The notes: generated from the sequence alone by a model not told the origin. DNA of 64,000 nt from Mycobacterium spongiae (GCF_018278905.1 NZ_CP046600.1:5456001-5520000); one strand, 5' to 3'; numbered from the stretch's first letter, positions 26,019 to 34,970 are shown. Program-made: numbers and translations.

Positions 26019-27484
26019 ACGGCGACGGGGGCAGGTTTTCTTGCGAACCGCAGACCCTCGTCCGCGACCCTGCCACGCCGGATGAGGCGGATGTCGCGCA
26101 GATAGTTCTGGTTCAGTCGCCACGGTGTGCGCGATCCCTGTTTGGGTAGACCATCCAGAGCGCGGAGCACATAACCGGGAGTGAACTCCATGAACGGGCG
26201 CTCGTCGACATCGGCACCCGGGTGTTCGACCACGACTGTGTCAAAAGCGTTGTCGTCCATGTAATTCAACAGACGGCAGACGAACTCCGACACGAGGTCG
26301 GCCTTCAGCGTCCACGAGGCATTGGTATAGCCAACCGTGTACGCCATGTTGGGGATCCCGGACAGCATCATGCCCTTGTAGGCCATGGTCTTGGTCAAGT
26401 CCACCGGTTGTCCGTCGACGGTAGCCGTTGCTCCGCCGAAGAGCTGCAGGTTCAAACCCGTCGCGGTGACGATGATGTCAGCGGGCAATTCACGGCCGGA
26501 GTTGAGTCGGATGCCGGTGGCCGTGAACCGATCAATCGTGTCTGTCACCACCTCGACCTTCCCGTGGCGGATCGCCCGGAACAGATCGCCGTTGGGGACC
26601 AGGCACAGCCGCTGCTCCCACGGGTTGTAGTGCGGTCCGAAGTGCTTGCGCACGTCGTAGCCCTCGGGTAGCTGGCGTTGGGCTGCGCCCATGAACATCT
26701 TCCGCATCCGGCGCGGCCACTTCTGGCAGGCCCCGTAGACCGCCGACTGCTGCAGAACGTTCTTCCACCGAACCGCGGTATAGGCCATATTCTCCGGCAG
26801 CCAGCGGTTGAGCTTCTCGGCGATCGCGTCCCGGTCAGGCTGAGAGACGATGTAGGTCGGCGACCGCTGCAGCATCGTGACGTGCTGTGCACCCGAATTC
26901 GCCAGCGCGGGAACGAGAGTGACAGCCGTTGCGCCACTGCCGATCACGACGATGTTCTTGCCTTCGTAGTCGAGGTCCTCGGGCCAGTGCTGGGGATGAA
27001 TGATCGGGCCGGTGAAGTCCTCCGAGCCGGCGAACGCAGGCGCATATCCCTGCTCGTAGTTGTAGTAGCCGCTGCACAACAACAGGAACTCGCAGGTGAG
27101 CTCACTTTGCGTGCCGTTGCTCTCGATCTGCACCGTCCAGCGGTTTTCCGCACTTGACCAATCGGCGCTGAGAACTTTGTGGTTGAAGCGAATGTGCTTG
27201 TCGATGCCATACATGGCCGCGGTGCCCTTGACGTAGTCGAGGATCGGCCCGCCATCGGCGATGGCTTGGCGATCGGTCCAGGGACGAAACCGAAAGCCCA
27301 GGGTGTACATGTCGGAGTCGGAGCGAATCCCGGGGTAGCGAAACAAATCCCACGTACCGCCCATGGCTTCGCGCTTTTCCAGGATTGCGTAGCGCTTGGA
27401 CGGGCAGCGGTCCTGCAGGTGCCAGGCCGCACTAACCCCCGAAATACCCGCGCCCACGACGATCACATCAAGGTGCTCAGTCAT
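26015..27484 (-). CDS. ethA: Baeyer-Villiger FAD monooxygenase EthA
   Basis: 489 residues, the same length as M. tuberculosis EthA. It has an N-terminal FAD site ([13 protein letters not shown]), a central NADPH site ([12 protein letters not shown]) and the Baeyer-Villiger signature [12 protein letters not shown] (FxGxxxHxxxW) between them. The known enzyme converts ketones to esters, and S-oxidises and so activates ethionamide and related thioamide prodrugs. Its native substrates are probably cell-wall or keto-lipids. It is divergent from ethR over a short operator region, so repression by EthR is expected. All motifs look intact. Confidence 0.97.
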   Translation of the reverse strand: MTEHLDVIVVGAGISGVSAAWHLQDRCPSKRYAILEKREAMGGTWDLFRYPGIRSDSDMYTLGFRFRPWTDRQAIADGGPILDYVKGTAAMYGIDKHIRFNHKVLSADWSSAENRWTVQIESNGTQSELTCEFLLLCSGYYNYEQGYAPAFAGSEDFTGPIIHPQHWPEDLDYEGKNIVVIGSGATAVTLVPALANSGAQHVTMLQRSPTYIVSQPDRDAIAEKLNRWLPENMAYTAVRWKNVLQQSAVYGACQKWPRRMRKMFMGAAQRQLPEGYDVRKHFGPHYNPWEQRLCLVPNGDLFRAIRHGKVEVVTDTIDRFTATGIRLNSGRELPADIIVTATGLNLQLFGGATATVDGQPVDLTKTMAYKGMMLSGIPNMAYTVGYTNASWTLKADLVSEFVCRLLNYMDDNAFDTVVVEHPGADVDERPFMEFTPGYVLRALDGLPKQGSRTPWRLNQNYLRDIRLIRRGRVADEGLRFARKPAPVAV

Positions 27485-27560
27485 GGAGCCACGCTATCAA
27501 CACTGTGTTGACTTCGTCAACGAGGTGTCGAAACTGTCGACAGGGAGTAAGCTACCCACG
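27485..27560. promoter_or_regulatory. ethA-ethR divergent operator
   Basis: This 76-bp gap carries overlapping repeats. GTGTTGAC and its partner GTCAACG occur around 27505-27523, with GTGTCGAAACTGTCGAC just after. In M. tuberculosis EthR binds about 55 bp here as several cooperating dimers. The same multi-half-site look is kept, although the sequence has diverged. Confidence 0.75.
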
Positions 27561-28220
27561 ATGACCACCTCCGCCGCCAGTCACACGTCGCTACACAGGA
27601 GTCGGCGCACCCCGCGTCCATCCGGCGACGAGCGGGAACTGGCGATACTGACCACCGCGGAAAACCTCCTCGCCGACCGTCCGCTGGCCGATATCTCGGT
27701 CGACGACCTCGCGAAGGGTGCGGGGATCTCCCGTCCAACGTTCTACTTCTATTTTTCGTCCAAGGAAGCGGTGCTGTTGACCCTGCTCGACAGGGTGGTC
27801 AACGAGGCCGACGCCGCACTGCAAACGCTCGCCGAGAATCCGGAAGGCGCCGACCAGGAAACCATGTGGCGCGACGGCATCAATGTGTTCTTCGAGACGT
27901 TCGGGGCGCACAAGGCGGTGACCCGGGCCTGTCAGGCCGTCAGGGCAACCAGTGCCGAGGTGTCCGACCTGTGGTCGACGTTCATGCAGAAGTGGATCAG
28001 TTACACGGCCACCGTCATCGACGCCGAACGAGAGCGCGGTGCCGCGCCCCCCACGCTGCCCAGCCACGAGCTGGCCACGGCGCTCAATCAGATGAATGAA
28101 CGCACACTGTTCGCCTCGTTCGCCTCCGAGCAGCCTTCTGTTCCGGAGGGGCGGGTGCTCGACACGCTCGTGCACATCTGGGTCACCAGCATCTACGGCG
28201 AGGCCGCTGGCTCTCGCTGA
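27561..28220 (+). CDS. ethR: TetR-family repressor EthR
   Basis: 219 residues. An Arg/Ser-rich N-terminal arm is followed by the TetR helix-turn-helix, DDLAKGAGISRPTFYFYFSS, and a large hydrophobic ligand-binding domain rich in Phe and Trp (MWRDGINVFFETFGAHKAV, LWSTFMQKWISYT). EthR represses ethA and thereby limits thioamide activation. The ATG at 27561 gives a length within a few residues of the M. tuberculosis protein (216). The gene is followed 36 bases later by dinB on the same strand. Confidence 0.96.
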   Translation: MTTSAASHTSLHRSRRTPRPSGDERELAILTTAENLLADRPLADISVDDLAKGAGISRPTFYFYFSSKEAVLLTLLDRVVNEADAALQTLAENPEGADQETMWRDGINVFFETFGAHKAVTRACQAVRATSAEVSDLWSTFMQKWISYTATVIDAERERGAAPPTLPSHELATALNQMNERTLFASFASEQPSVPEGRVLDTLVHIWVTSIYGEAAGSR

Positions 28221-28256
28221 CACCCGCTTGTCGGAGCTGCGTGGGAACATCGGTTC

Positions 28257-29480
28257 GTGCAGCGCGAGGCGTCCATCCTGCACGCGGACCTGGATTCGTT
28301 CTATGCGTCCGTCGAACAGCGCGACGACCCGACGCTGCGAGGCCGGCCAGTGATTGTCGGCGGCGGTGTAGTGCTGGCGGCCAGCTACGAAGCCAAGGCC
28401 TACGGTGTGCGTACTGCGATGGGCGGGGCGCAGGCACGGCGCCTGTGCCCACGTGCTGTGGTGGTCTCGCCCCGCATGAGCGCCTACGTGCAAGCTAGCG
28501 ACGCTGTGTTCGAGGTCTTTCGCAATTGCACTCCGCTGGTGGAGCCGGTCTCGATCGACGAGGCATTTCTCGACGTCGGAGGGCTGAGTCGGGTGTCTGG
28601 CACCCCCGCCCAGATCGGGGCGCAACTGCGTGCCGACGTGCGTGGCCACGTCGACCTGCCCATCACCGTCGGAATCGCCAGAACGAAATTCCTTGCGAAG
28701 GTCGCCAGCCAGGAAGCCAAGCCCGATGGATTGCTTCTGGTCCCGCCCGAGGCGGAACTGGCCTTTCTGCATCCGCTGCCGGTGCGTCGCCTGTGGGGCG
28801 TCGGCGCAGTGACAGCCGACAAGCTGCAGGAACACGGTATCCGCACTGTCGCCGACATCGCCGTGCTCAGCGAATCGACGCTGGGCTCGCTGGTCGGCGC
28901 CGCAATGGGAAAGCGGCTGCATGCACTGGCCCACAACATCGATCGCCGCCGGGTAAGCGGCGGGGCGCGGCGCCGCTCGGTGGGCGCTCAGCGAGCGCTG
29001 GGACGAGCGGGCAACGCGATGTCGGCGGCAGAGATCGACAGGGTGGTGGTTACTCTGATCGATCGAATCACAGCCAGGATGCGCAAGGCCGGCCAGACGG
29101 GTCGAACGGTGGTGCTGCGGCTGCGCTTCGACGACTTCACCCGGGCAACCAGGTCACGCACGCTGTCTTCGGCGACTTCCTCGACGCAGCCGGTTCTTGC
29201 CGCCGCCCGGGAGTTGGTCGCAATGGCCGCACCTGCAATCGACGAGCGGGGACTGACACTGGTCGGTTTCGCGGTGTCGGGTATTGACCGCTCCGGAGCG
29301 CAGCAACTGATGTTGCCGTTCGACCAGGCCAGGGAAGCGACCCCGGACGCCCTTGACTCAGCCATTGACTCAGCCATCGACCGGGTCCGCCGCCGCTATG
29401 GCAATTCTGCGCTCACTCGGGCGGTGTTGATCGGCCGTGACGACGATCGAGGGATGCCCCCCGCACCTACGGATGACTAA
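28257..29480 (+). CDS. dinB: Y-family DNA polymerase IV, DinB3 type
   Basis: 407 residues. The catalytic carboxylates are in ILHADLDSFYASVEQR (residue 11) and VEPVSIDEAFLDV (around residue 100). The conserved YEAKAYGVRTAMGGAQARRLCP block and the little-finger domain are present. QLMLPFD near the C-terminus fits a beta-clamp-binding motif. Such polymerases bypass lesions with low fidelity. M. tuberculosis has DinB1 (Rv1537) and DinB2 (Rv3056) but, to my memory, no gene here. In M. smegmatis a third, DinB3, lies beside the ethR region, so this is probably its orthologue, lost in M. tuberculosis. The GTG start is weakly supported. Confidence 0.92.
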   Translation: MQREASILHADLDSFYASVEQRDDPTLRGRPVIVGGGVVLAASYEAKAYGVRTAMGGAQARRLCPRAVVVSPRMSAYVQASDAVFEVFRNCTPLVEPVSIDEAFLDVGGLSRVSGTPAQIGAQLRADVRGHVDLPITVGIARTKFLAKVASQEAKPDGLLLVPPEAELAFLHPLPVRRLWGVGAVTADKLQEHGIRTVADIAVLSESTLGSLVGAAMGKRLHALAHNIDRRRVSGGARRRSVGAQRALGRAGNAMSAAEIDRVVVTLIDRITARMRKAGQTGRTVVLRLRFDDFTRATRSRTLSSATSSTQPVLAAARELVAMAAPAIDERGLTLVGFAVSGIDRSGAQQLMLPFDQAREATPDALDSAIDSAIDRVRRRYGNSALTRAVLIGRDDDRGMPPAPTDD

Positions 29481-29767
29481 CACCTCTGACAGCACTGCTT
29501 GTGACAGTCATCGATGAACCCCGGAAACCGGAACTCCAAGCGCCACATCGATCGATTGGGCGGAACCAGCACCGGGGCACCGGCATCCCCCGGGACAGCA
29601 GCGACAGGCAACCCAAATCCAGTCGGTAAGGTTTAGGTGTCGCAGCGATCAGGCGCGGGCTCCATCGCTGGCGGCTGCTGGCCCGCCCGTACGCGTGGGA
29701 CGTATCGGTGAGAGCTGGGTGCCGCATCCGGCTTGTCCATCCCGCCGAAACTGCCTAGGAGGGACCC

Positions 29768-30517
29768 GTGGCTGAGCCAACCTACCGCGCTATGGAGATC
29801 ATGGCTCAGACATTCTTCCTGGCCACGAGGACCCGCATCACCTACCTCGGCGAGGAAAACATTCCCGATGATGGCGGGGCGGTGGTCGCCATCAACCACA
29901 CAAGCTATGTCGACTGGTTGGCCGCCGGATTGGCCGCACGGCGGCGGCACCGTCGATTGCGATACCTGGTCAAAGCCGAGCTGCAAAAGGTGAAGCTGAT
30001 CAACTTCGCGATCAAGCGCACCAAAACCATTCCGGTCGATCGCAGTGCTGGGGCCGACGCCTACGCAATAGCGGTGCAGCGACTACGCGAAGGGGAACTC
30101 GTCGGGGTCTATCCGGAAGCCACGATCAGTCGCAGCTTCGAACTCAAAGAGTTCAAGTCTGGGGCGGTGCGAATGGCCGCCGAAGCAGGTGTCCCCATCA
30201 TCCCGGTCATTGTCTGGGGCACTCAGCGGATCTGGACCAAGGGCCATCCCAAGAATCTCGTTCGCAATCGGGTGCCGGTGACCGTAATGGCGGGTGCGCC
30301 CCTGGATAGCACCCATGACGTCATCGCTGCTGATGCCGCCCTGCGAGAGTCGATGACCACGCTGCTGCACGAGACACAGCGGGACTATTCACACCCGGCC
30401 GGCCAGTATTGGGTGCCCCGCCGTCTCGGTGGCACGGCACCGACCGTGGAGGAAGCGGCTCGGATGGACGCCGAGGAGGCTGCGGCTAGAGCGCTGAGCA
30501 GAACCACGCGGCGGTAA
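29768..30517 (+). CDS. Fourth PlsC-like acyltransferase (paralogue of the 2671-3432 gene)
   Basis: 249 residues starting GTG behind AGGAGGG. It has NHTSYVDW (HX4D), VYPEATISRSFELKEFKSG and PVIVWGTQRIWTKGHPK. The N-terminus MAEPTYR and the overall sequence are closest to the middle gene of the triplet 26 kb away, so it is a dispersed duplicate. It has no acyltransferase neighbours. The 287 bases before it contain no gene that I can support. I do not recall a counterpart at this place in M. tuberculosis. All catalytic residues are kept, so it is probably active. Confidence 0.9.
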   Translation: MAEPTYRAMEIMAQTFFLATRTRITYLGEENIPDDGGAVVAINHTSYVDWLAAGLAARRRHRRLRYLVKAELQKVKLINFAIKRTKTIPVDRSAGADAYAIAVQRLREGELVGVYPEATISRSFELKEFKSGAVRMAAEAGVPIIPVIVWGTQRIWTKGHPKNLVRNRVPVTVMAGAPLDSTHDVIAADAALRESMTTLLHETQRDYSHPAGQYWVPRRLGGTAPTVEEAARMDAEEAAARALSRTTRR

Positions 30518-30595
30518 CCAAGCCGACGGCACCACCTGACACGCGCGCTCCGCCTACGCACGAATCGATTCCGACGATCGGCGCGAACCGAATGA

Positions 30596-31010
30596 TCAAG
30601 CGGCTACGGGTGTATCGACCTGAGTGGTGAACGCCAGCCACCAATCCCTAGGCGTCTGGGCCTCGCCGCCACGCGCGACGCGAGCACGGCCGATGCCGTC
30701 GGCCATGTCGCGCACGATGTCGAGCGGCCACACTGCGGGTTCCGTCTCGGGTGCGAAAGTTCTTGAACCCGAATACTTTTGCTACCTTGTGCTGCTCGGG
30801 CAGCGTCTTGGGAGACCAGCGCCCCAACCAAAACGCTCACACCACCATCGCCGGCCTCGCCGCCAATACCAGTGCTATTCGCCGCCAGTGCTAGTCCCGG
30901 CGAAGCCGTGGAAGCCGTTTCAGCCGCTCCCCCCGTCGCCACCATCGTCACCCGCGACGCCGTCCTTGCCTGTTTCTATTGGGGTGACCCCTACCGTAGT
31001 GGCCCACACC
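30596..31010 (-). pseudogene. Degenerate coding remnants, partly PE_PGRS-like
   Basis: The stretch 30518-31445 (928 bases) has no intact gene. On the minus strand, a Gly-rich run (GKDGVAGDDGGDGGSG, then GTSTGGE and GIGGEAGDGG) is broken by stops and frame changes around 30830-30960. That is the look of a decayed PGRS repeat region. Closer to the left end a frame ending at 30596 reads naturally (PRDWWLAFTTQVDTPVAA at its end) but is blocked by a stop after about 60 codons. I read the region as eroded genes. The bases from 31010 to 31445 show nothing I recognise. Confidence 0.4.
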
Positions 31011-31445
31011 TTATGCAACTTTCTTGGCCCGCCGGTAACCATCAGCGGTGGTGTCGAATTGGCGGTCCGTCGCCCAGACACGGCGCGGGATGCCCGCAGG
31101 GCTGGAAAAGATCACCCCACTCGGGCGCACCCTGTGGCACCGCCGCCACGACATCTCGACCGTTTTCGACCACCACACCTCCGACCAACCAACGGAGGCC
31201 ACCAACGGGCAGCAGTAGTGGCGACTCCCGCGAAAAAGTAATCGGGCTGGCCGGACTCCCCCGGGGTTCACGCCAACGGCACGTTCAAGGTCGTCGATCC
31301 AATCGGTGGAGTCAGATCAGGCTGCACCTTTCGGGTTGCCGCGCATCGATCACGATGCTGGCAGGGCTATGCCCAAAAACATTGAGACGCAGCGATTCCG
31401 CATGTCGACGGCACAATTCAGCTCCGCCGGGCTGTCCCGGCCCCT

Positions 31446-32453
31446 TTACCCGCCTGCAGCCCAGTTCAGCAGAGTGTCAGTGGGCCACGTGTTGATGACG
31501 CGGTCGACGGGCACGCCTGCGTCCAGCGCGCGCTGCGCCCCGTAGCCGAGGAAGTCAAGCTGGCCGGGAGCGTGCGCGTCGGTATCGATGCTGAAGACGC
31601 AGCCGATGTCCAGGGCCAAGTTCAGCAATCTTGTTGGCGGGTCGCGACGCTCGGGACGCGAATTGATCTCCACCGCGGTGCCGTGGTCACGACAGGCGGT
31701 GAACACCGCCTCGGCGTCAAACGTCGACTCCGCTCGGATCCCGCGGCCACCGGAGACCAGCCGGCCCGTGCAGTGGCCCAGCACATCGGCATGTTCGTTC
31801 GAGACAGCGCGCACCATTCGTCGGGTCATCGAGGCCGAATCCATCGATAGCTTCGAGTGCACACTGGCCACCACAATGTCGAGACGGTCTAGCAGTTCGG
31901 GTTCCTGATCCAGGCTGCCGTCGTCGAGAATGTCAACCTCGATTCCGGTGAGCAGCCGCATCGGCGCGAATTTCTCGCGCAGCCCATCGATCACGTCGAG
32001 CTGTTTGCGCAACCGTTCCGCCGACAGACCGTTGGCGATCGTTAGCCGCGGGGAGTGGTCGGTTAACGCGCAGTACTCATGACCCAACGCGGCCGCGGTG
32101 GCCATCATCTCTTCGATTGGGGCTGAGCCGTCCGACCAGTTCGAATGCAGGTGGAGGTCGCCCCGCAGTGCGGCGCGCACCTCGCCTCCCCCGAGATCTT
32201 CAGCAGCGGAGCGTAATTCGGCGAGCACGTCCGGCACGCGTCCAGACCAGGCCTGTGCGATGACCTTGGCGGTTTTGGGTCCAATTCCGGGCAGCGACTG
32301 CCAGTTGTTGGCTTGACCGTGTCGCTGCCTCGCGGCGTCGTCGAGGCCCTCGACAACGTCAGCGGCCTTGCGATACGCCATCACGCGTCTGGGATCGTGG
32401 CGGCTGCGGTCCTTGTAGTAGGCGATCTGCCGTAACGCGGTCACCGGATCCAT
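31446..32453 (-). CDS. PHP-domain phosphoesterase with helix-hairpin-helix (PolX-like), Rv3856c-like
   Basis: 335 residues. The N-terminal 80 residues resemble a DNA-binding helix-hairpin-helix unit (LPGIGPKTAKVIAQAW). They are followed by a PHP metallo-phosphoesterase domain with DLHLHSNWSDG, ALTDHSPRL, EVDILDDGS and later DTDAHAPGQL, the metal-binding His/Asp residues. The arrangement equals the C-terminal half of bacterial PolX without its polymerase domain. It is probably a nuclease or histidinol-phosphatase-like enzyme acting on DNA ends. It is followed on the same strand, 10 bases upstream, by a membrane-protein gene. Confidence 0.92.
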   Translation of the reverse strand: MDPVTALRQIAYYKDRSRHDPRRVMAYRKAADVVEGLDDAARQRHGQANNWQSLPGIGPKTAKVIAQAWSGRVPDVLAELRSAAEDLGGGEVRAALRGDLHLHSNWSDGSAPIEEMMATAAALGHEYCALTDHSPRLTIANGLSAERLRKQLDVIDGLREKFAPMRLLTGIEVDILDDGSLDQEPELLDRLDIVVASVHSKLSMDSASMTRRMVRAVSNEHADVLGHCTGRLVSGGRGIRAESTFDAEAVFTACRDHGTAVEINSRPERRDPPTRLLNLALDIGCVFSIDTDAHAPGQLDFLGYGAQRALDAGVPVDRVINTWPTDTLLNWAAGG

Positions 32454-32463
32454 GGCTGCTGGC

Positions 32464-32895
32464 CTACAACAGTTGGCCGACGATGAATCCGGCGAAAATC
32501 ACCGAGAAACCGCCAATCTCGCCAATGATGAGCAAGACCATCGCCAGCTCTAGTGCGCGCGTGGGATGTTCGAACTGGTTGACGGTGTCACGCCGAGCCC
32601 CGTGGAACATATAGCCCGCGATAGCGGCGACGAAAAAGAACACCACCACCATTGCCGCCAACAGGTTCACCCACACCGGCCATGCACTGAGGTGAACGAA
32701 GACCGCGATCAGCAGTGTCGCGAAGGCGTACAACAGCGCTGCACGATGTGCGATGTCGACGTAGGGGTGCGCACGGTGCTCATCGCTCGTCATGATCTGC
32801 CGGTACTTCCACACCCCGAGACCAAGCGCCAGCAGAAAGATCACTCCGGCGGCCAGCAGGGTGATTTTCGCATCTAATCCGATTGAGCAGCCCAT
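32464..32895 (-). CDS. Conserved four-helix membrane protein, Rv3857c position
   Basis: 143 residues with membrane helices near 10-27 (ITLLAAGVIFLLALGLGVW), 50-70, 75-97 (LLAAMVVVFFFVAAIAGYMF) and 118-140. No catalytic motif is visible. From memory the M. tuberculosis gene at this position is annotated much shorter, so this may be the intact form. The start codon and leader lie inside a 54-bp sequence that is repeated 735 bases away. That copy begins MGRSIGLD instead of MGCSIGLD and runs into unrelated sequence. It is likely co-transcribed with the PHP protein gene. Confidence 0.8.
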   Translation of the reverse strand: MGCSIGLDAKITLLAAGVIFLLALGLGVWKYRQIMTSDEHRAHPYVDIAHRAALLYAFATLLIAVFVHLSAWPVWVNLLAAMVVVFFFVAAIAGYMFHGARRDTVNQFEHPTRALELAMVLLIIGEIGGFSVIFAGFIVGQLL

Positions 32896-32925
32896 CGTTG
32901 CTTGAAGTCTAGTTTCGCCATCCGG
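32872..32925. repeat. 54-bp direct repeat, left copy
   Basis: It runs from ATCTAATCCGATTGAGC to TTTCGCCATCCGG and spans the start codon and leader of the membrane-protein gene. It differs from the right copy (33607-33660) at three positions by eye. The two copies bound a 681-bp segment carrying a secreted-protein gene. Confidence 0.85.
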
Positions 32926-33194
32926 CGAGGTCGGGTGGTGGGGGTTCGGCGGCGGTCAGGATGTGGTTGCCGGCTTGGATGGTGACGGTGCGGTAGCGGC
33001 GGGCCGCGTGGTTGCCACCCAGGCATCCTGCGAGCCGCCGGCTAGTGCACAAATCCGCACCGGCACAGAACCGAACGCGCAGGTCACAGCCCGACATGTG
33101 CACTCGCCGACGGCGAAAAGAGTCGGGCTTCCGTGGCGTCCGGGCATGCTCACGTGGTTGACGCCGTCGATCACACCGCCGCCGTGGGGGCAGG

Positions 33195-33542
33195 TTATGC
33201 GGGCGGAATCGCCCCATTGCAGCCGCCTGGCGGTGGCGTGCCCGCGAAAATTCCGTCGCCGCTGAGGCAGTCGGTGAAAAAGCGTATGCCGGTGTTTTGG
33301 GTTATCCCCTGGCGCCAAAACGACCCGTCAGGGTATTTCACGCCGTCGCAGTTGATCCAGCCGCCTGAAGCGGTGACACCACCGATACCTTGGGAATCAG
33401 TTCGACCTCCGGGGCAGAAGCCCCTCACCAGGTCCGGCATGTGTGGGTCTGGCGGAGCGGCGGAGGCAACTCCGGTGGTGAACAGCAACGCCGCAGCACA
33501 ACCTACTAACGCGGCGCCAACGTAAGTACGCTTCACTTTCAT
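33195..33542 (-). CDS. Secreted Cys-containing small protein
   Basis: 115 residues. It has a clear Sec signal peptide: basic MKVKR, hydrophobic AALVGCAAALLFTTGV and an ASA-AP cleavage site near residue 29. The mature part of about 85 residues has four Cys (GFCPGG, NCDG, DCLSG, GGCNG) and the pattern GGWINCDGVKYPDGSFW. I recognise this as a recurring mycobacterial exported-protein type, but I cannot name the family. Two disulfides are likely. GGAGTG lies before the ATG. It lies between two 54-bp direct repeats, so it probably arrived as an insertion. The 270 bases downstream contain only Cys-bearing broken frames, perhaps a decayed second copy. Confidence 0.8.
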   Translation of the reverse strand: MKVKRTYVGAALVGCAAALLFTTGVASAAPPDPHMPDLVRGFCPGGRTDSQGIGGVTASGGWINCDGVKYPDGSFWRQGITQNTGIRFFTDCLSGDGIFAGTPPPGGCNGAIPPA

Positions 33543-33606
33543 TCCACTCCTTTACACATGGAATCAATGCCGTCGATTCCACGTCAGAACGTGTACGCGC
33601 CCTCGT

Positions 33607-33660
33607 ATCTAATCCGATTGAGCGGCCCATCGTTGTCTGAAGTCTAGTTTCGCCATCCGG
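33607..33660. repeat. 54-bp direct repeat, right copy
   Basis: It has 51 of 54 bases in common with the left copy. It retains the first codons of the membrane-protein gene (MGRSIGLD on the minus strand) without the rest, so it is a duplicated gene start. The oxidoreductase gene begins 21 bases after it, so it probably represents the ancestral divergent promoter junction. Confidence 0.85.
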
Positions 33661-33680
33661 GCAGGCCTACCGTCGAGGTC

Positions 33681-34544
33681 ATGCGATTTGCGTTCAAGAC
33701 TTCACCCCAAAACACGACCTGGCCCCAGATGCTGGCAGTCTGGCAGCAAGCAGACGACATCGACGTCTTTGAGTCCGGATGGACGTTCGACCACTTCTAT
33801 CCGATTCTCACCGACACTACCGGCCCGTGCTTAGAGGGTTGGACGACATTGACCGCCCTGGCACAAGCCACCACGCGGTTACGTGTGGGGACACTCGTCA
33901 CCGGTATTCACTACCGCCATCCGGCGGTACTGGCCAACATGGCCGCCGCGGTCGACATCATTTCCAACGGCCGGCTCGAACTCGGGATCGGCGCCGGATG
34001 GAACGAACAGGAATCCGGCGACTACGGCATCGCATTGGGCAGCATCAAGCAGCGCTTCGACCGATTCGAAGAGGCGTGCCAAGTGCTCATCAGCCTGCTC
34101 AGCAAGGAGACCACCGACTACTCCGGCACGTACTACCAGCTCAGCGGTGCCCGCAACGAGCCGAAGGGCCCCCAGCGCCCACACCCTCCGATATGTATCG
34201 GCGGCAGCGGAGAGAAGCGGACGCTTCGGATTACCGCGCGCTACGCCCAGCACTGGAATTTCGTCGGCGGCACGCCGGAGGAATTTGCCCGCAAGCGCGG
34301 CGTGCTCGCAGCGCATTGCACCGACATCGGGCGTGACCCCAAAGAGATCACCCTCTCGGCCCACCTATGGCTATCACCCGAACGCAACTACCGACAAGTC
34401 CTCGACAACGCGGCAGGGCTGGCGGCCGAAGGCCTGGACTTGGGCATCGTCTACATCGCCCCGCCGCACGACCCCGCCGTGCTGGAGCCGCTGGCCGAGG
34501 CGATCCGGGAATCGGGGTTACTTTCCGATTCCGCCGGTAGCTAG
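33681..34544 (+). CDS. LLM-class (probably F420-dependent) oxidoreductase
   Basis: 287 residues of the luciferase-like monooxygenase fold. The TIM-barrel strands show FESGWTFDHFYPI, LRVGTLVTGIHYRHPAVLANMAAA, the signature GRLELGIGAGWNEQES, and PPICIGGSGEKRTLRITARYAQHWNF. The GRLELGIGAGW type is typical of the many mycobacterial F420H2-dependent enzymes. The substrate is unknown. The ATG lies shortly after the right copy of the 54-bp repeat. I do not recall a counterpart between Rv3857c and gltD in H37Rv, so it may have been lost there. Confidence 0.9.
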   Translation: MRFAFKTSPQNTTWPQMLAVWQQADDIDVFESGWTFDHFYPILTDTTGPCLEGWTTLTALAQATTRLRVGTLVTGIHYRHPAVLANMAAAVDIISNGRLELGIGAGWNEQESGDYGIALGSIKQRFDRFEEACQVLISLLSKETTDYSGTYYQLSGARNEPKGPQRPHPPICIGGSGEKRTLRITARYAQHWNFVGGTPEEFARKRGVLAAHCTDIGRDPKEITLSAHLWLSPERNYRQVLDNAAGLAAEGLDLGIVYIAPPHDPAVLEPLAEAIRESGLLSDSAGS

Positions 34545-34666
34545 AGAGGTCCGCCGTGGTTCGAAGTCGGCGCTCCAGAGGGCGCTTAGGCTCATTCTCG
34601 ACCAGATAACAACTCGATAAAGCTGAGCAAACTTGTTGCCCACTCTTGATTAGACGTGGCGACCAG

Positions 34667-34807
34667 TCACACCCCGAAGCGCAGCAGTTCTTCGGCAGTT
34701 ACCAGGCGCTCGTGTTTGGCAGGGAACTCGTGGCTCTTCACGGGATAACGAAACCATGACCAGGCGATTCGCCCCATCCGTGACCGGGGTACTGGGTTAC
34801 TACGCAC
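34667..34807 (-). CDS. Small basic protein of 46 residues
   Basis: A GTG start has AGGAG exactly 7 bases upstream. The frame reads MRSNPVPRSRMGRIAWSW, then FRYPVKSHEFPAKHE, and ends TAEELLRFGV. The composition (aromatics, Lys/His/Glu balance) is protein-like and unlike the Arg/Pro-rich shadows usual in this genome. The gene is too short for standard ORF thresholds. It stands alone in the 426-bp gap between the LLM oxidoreductase and gltD, whose remainder shows nothing else. The function is unknown; a remnant of a larger gene cannot be excluded. Confidence 0.55.
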   Translation of the reverse strand: MRSNPVPRSRMGRIAWSWFRYPVKSHEFPAKHERLVTAEELLRFGV

Positions 34808-34970
34808 AGTGACACTCCTGCGATCGGACAACTCAACCGGGCTAGCACACGCAGCGGCTTTGTGATCCAGCCCACACTGGCTTATTAGACACCCCTTTGC
34901 TGGCAAACCATAAACGACGCGCCGAGCAACGATAAGGATGTTTCTGGTGTTACTCCTGTTATTTCTGTGA

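Noticed and set aside
27591..28934. 447-codon minus-strand frame across ethR and dinB
   Set aside because: It is antisense to two well-supported genes and has shadow-type His/Arg/Gln-rich composition.
32909..33217. 102-codon minus-strand frame after the secreted-protein gene
   Set aside because: Arg/Pro-rich without a ribosome site; at best a decayed fragment, so not listed as a gene.
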